Positions 11,075-15,931 of a DNA stretch of 15,931 bases are shown one piece after another. Numbering within the stretch: the first letter of the stretch is position 1; each line of letters opens with the position of its first letter. Origin of the DNA: Halocaridina rubra (Eukaryota; Arthropoda; Malacostraca; Decapoda; Atyidae); assembly GCA_037179515.1 (NCBI GenBank), contig JAXCGZ010021389.1:35001-50931 (forward strand). Direction: 5' to 3'. The notes beneath the pieces were generated by a model. That model saw only the letters and a program-made list of their open reading frames with translations, was not told the DNA's origin and ran no database searches. The position numbers and the translations under genes were made by a program.

Positions 11075-11383
11075 CAGGGGGTCCCCGCTTTAAGTCGTTC
11101 GGAGTTAAGTCGTTTCGAGGTTACAGCAGAGACCAATAAATAATTAATAAATCAATTTTTCAACATACCAGTCATCCAGATGCAAACCAACCACAGTATT
11201 AAAGGTAAGCATATAGTGTAACATAACTATTTTTAATGTCTTATATTAAGAACTTAGATTATTTTTCTATGTTTTAGAGTATTTATTTTTAGCATTGGGG
11301 GGACCTAGGTTCGAATTATAGGTGTTTTCCGAATTAAGTCAGATGTCAGGAACGGAACCCTGATATAAAGTGGGAACTGCCTG
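11075..11383. mobile_element. MITE-like element with diverged CAGG terminal inverted repeats
   Basis: The left end is CAGGGGGTCCCCGCTTTAAG and the right end, on the opposite strand, CAGGCAGTTCCCACTTTATA. They agree at most positions over about 22 bp and both continue into a TTAAGTCG/TTAATTCGG motif. TA precedes the left end (11073-11074); TG follows the right end, explicable as a mutated TA. The length is 309 bp with no coding capacity. The end structure fits a non-autonomous Tc1/mariner/pogo-group element. It sits only about 20 bp after the AATAAA of the plus-strand remnant. Confidence 0.65.
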
Positions 11384-11910
11384 TGCTGATACATAATACC
11401 AATATACAAGTATACACTATGACAGTGAAATACAATCACCTCATGAATTTATGCGAGGATAAGTTCTGAAAATGACCATGTAAAGCAAATTTCGTGAATT
11501 TTCATGAGTCTATTTCCATAAAGAATAATGTTAATAGACAGATACAATCTACAAAAGTGTATAAACACACTATACCAAATAAAAATGCTAAGTAAAACAC
11601 AATTTACAAGTACATAACATAGCTGAAATATGTATGTAAATAAGCTAAAAATAAACAAGTACAGCATTGAAGATTACAGATAAGCAAAAAAAAAAAAAAT
11701 TTAACTCGCTCTATATACAGTGGACAAGAAGTGAGTGGTGTTGGTGATCACAGCGCTAAGCCATAACGCCTTTCTGACTGGATTATTCAGAAAAAAATGG
11801 ACCTAATAGCCACTAACCAGAGCTTATGCCTTTGTTTGCAGTGTGGTCGGTCAGTACCCTCTACAAAATGGGATTTTCACCCTTACTGGAATTATTTTTT
11901 TTCACTTAAG

Positions 11911-11936
11911 TCATTGTTGTACTAGTACAACAATGA
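11911..11936. repeat. Perfect 26-bp palindrome
   Basis: TCATTGTTGTACT is followed directly by its reverse complement with no spacer. After one mismatched pair, three more bases pair on each side (11907-11940). It lies just before the LINE/SINE 3' block. It could be a fold-back remnant of a small element; no function is apparent. Confidence 0.9.
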
Positions 11937-11940
11937 TTTA

Positions 11941-12200
11941 TGACTCAACGGGCATCTGCTGTTACCACGGGGCTGCATCTTACAGAGATAGCCTGTGGTA
12001 GGGGCAGTAGGAGGAACTGGCAGTTGTGAAGCGACACAGGTTGTGGAAGAGCCGGGAGGATGGGCTGTGGCACTCCAGCAGTGCCATCTGAACGGTCGCT
12101 AGCTCCCTCGTCATTGCCCATAGAGTAAAGTAATCCCCTTATTTGTTTTCCTTTCTTGATGTCGGCTACCCCCCAATTAAAGGGGGAAACAGCCAAGGTA
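11941..12200 (+). mobile_element. LINE/SINE 3' end fragment leading into (TATG)n
   Basis: A GC-richer block (GGGCTGTGGCACTCCAGCAG; GTCGGCTACCCCCCAATTAA; AGGGGGAAACAGCCAAGGTA) ends in TATATGTATGTA. I recognise this as a very abundant decapod repeat terminus. Its last part forms a stem (CCCCC...GGGGG) followed by a TATG-type tail, and the same layout ends the LINE at 5972, so the two may share a 3' recognition signal. The left limit is a guess from the composition change. The minus-strand 83-codon open frame over it is probably incidental. Confidence 0.6.
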
Positions 12201-13049
<849 letters not shown>

Positions 13050-13125
13050 CAGTGATCCCTCGTTTATCGCGGGGGTGAGGTTCCGGGACCGACCGCGATA
13101 GGTGAATTTCCGCGAAGTAGGATCA
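13050..13125. repeat. Terminal inverted repeat region of Tigger, left copy
   Basis: CAGTGATCCCTCGTTTATCG, then a GGGGGTGAGGTTCC run, and GACCGACCGCGATAGGTGAA with CCGCGAAGTAGG. This CG-rich pattern is typical of the ends of Tigger-like elements. The partner end is outside the window. Confidence 0.75.
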
Positions 13126-13136
13126 CCCTATATGTG

Positions 13137-13437
13137 CATAGGTATTTTACATTTATTTTTACGCTTACTGTATAAACCCTCCCTGTACTGTTAACAAACC
13201 ACCCTTTACTTCATAAATAACAGCATGCAAAGTGATAGGTAAACTTACCGTGAATGAGGTGGTAATGACATGACATACTCATATACATAGGTATTTTACA
13301 ATCATTTTTACGTTTACTGTAGAAACCCTCCCTGCACTGCTAACAAACCACCCTTTACTTTATAAATAACAGCATGCAAGCTCAAATTTATATGAATGTG
13401 ATAGGTAAAATTACCAGAGAATGAGGTGGTAATGACG
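13137..13437. repeat. Two-copy tandem repeat, 149-bp period, inside Tigger
   Basis: Copies start at 13137 and 13286 with CATAGGTATTTTACA. Both contain ACCCTCCCTG, AACAAACCACCCTTTACTT, ATAACAGCATGCAA, and GAATGAGGTGGTAATGACA or -CG. The second has a short insertion (CTCAAATTTATATGAATG). It lies between the transposon end and the transposase stop codon. Confidence 0.92.
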
Positions 13438-13590
13438 TTTGTAGACTCCATAGGAAATTATTCCGCAGCCAATAACAGCTTTACAGCTACTTTTTGCGAG
13501 CGAAGAACATGGTAATGGGGAGTTGCTGTCGCTGTTTCTTCTTTTGTTGAAAGATGGTCTTGTAAGGAATCATGGCATCATCGAGAAGAT

Positions 13591-15254
13591 TCAGAAGGTC
13601 ACCAAACGAACCATATTATTGTCATGTTCCTGCGAGAGAGATTGGACTGCTTTCACATGTTCAAAAATGGCTGCCAGACGCTCGAGTGTAAGGCCAGGTT
13701 CTTCAATTTCTTTGTGCGTTTCCTCAAGTTCTTCTTCTTCCTCTTCTTTGCTCGCTGATTTTGTCATTTCTTCCGAGTCTTCATCAGTCAAAGGCTGCGA
13801 GTGGCAGTCAATCAGTTCATTCACGTCTTCGTGAGTCATATCTTTAAAGCCTTCTCCTCCTAGCAATGCAGCCAACTTCACAGCTTTCGCAACTGCCGAG
13901 TTATGGACTTCGTCAGGAGCAAATCCCTTGTAGTCGTAGAAGACTTCGGGCCACAACTGATTCCAGCTGGCATTGATTGTGGCCCTCTTCATCTCTTTGA
14001 TTGCATTCTGAATATTTTGAAGGCATGTAGCAATCGTGTAAGTACGCCAATAAGTCTTCATTGAGAATTCTTTGTCCACATACATGGTTTCAACCAGGTT
14101 CGCCAGGGCATTTCGTGTGTAGAGGGCCTTGAACGCACAAATAACGCCTTGATCCATAGGCTGAATCAGTGACATCGTATTCGATGGAAGGAACTCTACT
14201 TGAACACCATCATATTCGAGATTAGTTGCATGGCCACCAGCATTAGCCATCAAAAGAAGGACTTTAAATTCAAGGCCCTTCTCCCCAAGATAAACTTTGA
14301 CCTGAGGGATAAAGTATTGGTGAAACCAGTCTGATGTGAGGCTTTTTGTGATCCAGGCCTTAGGGTTATGCATACATTACACTGGCAGCAGATTCTTGTT
14401 TTATTCTTTAAAGCCCTAGAGTTCTTTGACTTGTAGATAAGCCCGGGCTTTAACATGAAGCCCGCAGCATTCCCGCACATGATGAGGGTAACGCGGTCTT
14501 TGTGCGCTTTAAATCCCGGGGCATTAGCTTCTTCCTTGAAGAGAAAAGTGCGAGACGGCATTCTCTTCCAAAATAACCCAGTCTCATCCATGCTGAACAC
14601 TTGCTCAGGAGCATATTCCCCTTCGGCGATAATTTTCTTGACGTCGTTGTTCATGTAATCTTCTGCTGCAGCTGTATCTGCAGAGGCAGCTTCGCCATAA
14701 ACTGCAACGCTCTTTAGGTCAAAGCGTTTTTGAAATTTGGCAAACCATCCCTTGCTTGCAACAAACGATTGTTTCCTCGGTGGAGAATCGCTGGAGGGTT
14801 CTGGTTGTGGGTCGTCGATATCTTCTTCTCTCTCCTTCTCTCCACGGTCGCCACTGTTGTCGTCGGATTCGTTTGCAGCGAATGTCTCGTACAGCTTCTT
14901 CGCCTTTGTTTGTATGATATTGCTGTCTATGCTGATGTTCTTCTTTCTGCAATCAGCAATCCACAGGGCCAAAGCAGATTCCATCTGCACTATTATCTTA
15001 TTGCGGGGTGTTACGACCCTCTTCACTGATTTACTAAAAGAATTAGTCGCTGGTTTCTTGATATTTGCCTGTTCCTTTTTGATGTAGCGAACAATAGATT
15101 CATTGAGGCCAAAATGGCGGCCGACATCCGCAAACCTTCTTCCTTCTTTCAGCATATCTAACAGTTTCACCTTATGTGTTATGGTTAACATCTTCCTTTG
15201 CCGCTTAGGCTCACTACCAGAAGCCTTAGAAGATGAAGGACGCTTGGGAGGCAT
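13591..15254 (-). pseudogene. Tigger/pogo transposase, inactivated (frameshift, stop, catalytic Asp lost)
   Basis: The start is the ATG at 15254-15252 (MPPKRPSSSKASG), chosen because the basic N-terminus and the CENP-B-type helix-turn-helix follow at once. Residues about 20-70 (MLTITHKVKLLDML, FADVGRHFGLNES) form the first DNA-binding unit. Residues about 88-205 (LWIADCRKKNISI, KGWFAKFQKRFDL) form the second, split by an acidic insert. The DDE domain starts at SMDETGLFWKRMP (Asp223). After residue 285 the frame shifts by a one-base loss in an A-rich run (about 14395-14402), and a TAA lies at 14379-14377. The downstream frame continues MHNPKAWITKSL to a stop at 13591. There the second catalytic aspartate is alanine (MANAGGH, codon 14247-14245), while the third is kept (QPMDQGV). 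An acidic C-tail follows. The copy cannot be active. Confidence 0.93.
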
Positions 15255-15487
15255 TGCAGAGGTTGAAATACATGAAGAAAATAAATCACAAGCACAACGT
15301 ATTAATAAGCACAACGCGAATGGCAAACATGTGAGTTAGACTGAACGAGTGAGGCGAGACAATGGAAGATGGTGGGAGAACCAAGCTTCAATCAAAAAGT
15401 CAATCAGACCCCATGATACAGAACATACAGAAAAACAATTAAGTGATTCGTCGTCTCCCACCCTTTCATCCAATGGCATTCCATGAA

Positions 15488-15931
15488 CTATCTCACGTAG
15501 GTGTGAGCCTTTGCGTTTTCCAAGACGCCAATACATTGTATGCTATCGGACAGTATTGCACATGGTGCAATAGTGTGAGATATATGTTTAAATTTGTTTT
15601 TTACTAATTTTTACTGTTTTTTATTCTTAGGCTAAGAAATACTTGTTTTATCAATAAAATAATGAAAATTTCAATATGTACTAGCTCGCGTAGGTGCGAC
15701 CCTTTTCGTTTTCCGAAACGCTGATGCCGGTATTGTATTTTACATGGTGCAATACTGCGAGTATTTACGTTTTTAACTATTTTTACTGTTTTATTATTCT
15801 TAGGCTAAGAAATATGTTTTTTTTATCAATAAAATCATGAAACTACTGGAAATTTTAATATATGCTAACTCACGTAGGTGCAACCCTTTGCGTTTTCCGA
15901 AACGCTGATACCGGTATCGTACTTTCTATGG
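15488..15931. repeat. Tandem repeat array, 184-193-bp unit, cut by the window end
   Basis: Units start at 15488, 15681 and 15865 with CTA(T/G/A)CTC(A/G)CGTAGGTG. Each continues with CCTTTGCGTTTTCC(G)A and an ACGC core. The first two also share CATGGTGCAATA, TTTTTACTGTTTT, ATTCTTAGGCTAAGAAATA and TTATCAATAAAAT. The third is incomplete. The array lies 234 bp beyond the transposase start and may be subterminal repeats of the same Tigger element. Confidence 0.93.

Larger units (their letters stand above)
13050..15931 (-). mobile_element. Tigger (pogo-group) DNA transposon, one end in the window
   Basis: The left terminus begins CAGTGATCCCTCGTTTATCG at 13050, directly after TA (13048-13049), as expected for a Tc1/mariner/pogo element. 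The transposase gene is antisense (15254 to 13591). The segment between the terminus and the gene's 3' end holds a 149-bp duplication. The region past the gene's 5' end has a 184-193-bp tandem array reaching the window edge. The matching right inverted repeat was not found, so the element most likely continues past 15931. Alternatively, the array belongs to a different repeat and the element's right end has been lost. Confidence 0.85.

Noticed and set aside
10753..11136. 127-codon minus-strand open frame
   Set aside because: It overlaps the plus-strand remnant and runs into the MITE at 11075; the composition of the plus-strand reading is far more protein-like.
11945..12196. 83-codon minus-strand open frame ([17 protein letters not shown]...)
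   Set aside because: It lies wholly in a repeat terminus that I read as a LINE/SINE 3' end in the opposite orientation; no conserved motif.
13591..14373. Calling the downstream 260-codon frame a separate gene starting at MHNPKAW
   Set aside because: It is the C-terminal half of the same transposase after a frameshift and stop; its methionine is internal.
14719..15087. Several overlapping open frames on both strands (14719-14952, 14730-15029, 14737-15087)
   Set aside because: Shadows of the Tigger transposase in other frames.
15488..15931. CRISPR-like array
   Set aside because: Units of about 190 bp diverge throughout with no short identical repeat and unique spacer pattern, and the DNA is clearly from an animal.

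Overview
This window is nuclear DNA from an animal, most likely an arthropod and probably a decapod crustacean. It is AT-rich with long introns and long (AT)n and (CTAT)n arrays. It carries a pogo/Tigger-type DNA transposon, several short TA-flanked elements with inverted ends, a decayed LINE, and a LINE/SINE 3' end of a type I associate with decapod genomes. That taxonomic call is recognition from memory, not a search.

The only host gene I can establish lies on the minus strand: the orthologue of RBM17 (SPF45), an alternative-splicing factor. Four coding exons are visible. In transcript order they are 10327-10246, 4016-3928, 1231-1104 and 152-1, the last one cut by the window edge. All the splice junctions seen have AG acceptors and GT donors, and the reading frame is continuous across all three complete introns (6,229, 2,696 and 951 bp). 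The 149 residues cover the basic/acidic charged region, the linker, and the whole G-patch core. The N-terminal exons (beyond 15931) and the C-terminal UHM/RRM exons (before position 1) are outside the window.

The rest is intronic and repeat-derived. The 6.2-kb intron holds an antisense, 5'-truncated, decayed LINE (about 5972-8528) flanked by a 12-bp duplication, with a SINE inserted in it at 7326-7485. The 2.7-kb intron holds an (AT)n array fused to a poly(A) run that follows an AATAAA, a TA-flanked MITE, and a 109-bp tandem duplication. Upstream of exon 10246-10327, inside the next intron, come an unidentified plus-strand coding remnant (10697-11026), another MITE (11075-11383), and a layered block. 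That block runs from a LINE/SINE 3' end through (TATG)n, (CTAT)n and (AT)n to a 500-bp MITE, a second (AT)n, and a Tigger transposon from 13050 to past the window end.

The Tigger transposase on the minus strand is dead: it has a frameshift, a stop codon, and alanine in place of the second catalytic aspartate. Tandem repeats lie just inside its left end and beyond the 5' side of its transposase gene.

I found no rRNA, tRNA or CRISPR array and no convincing new multi-gene system. The best leads are the plus-strand remnant, the (TA)n landing platform, and the poly(A)-ending coding-like stretch at 2253-2485.
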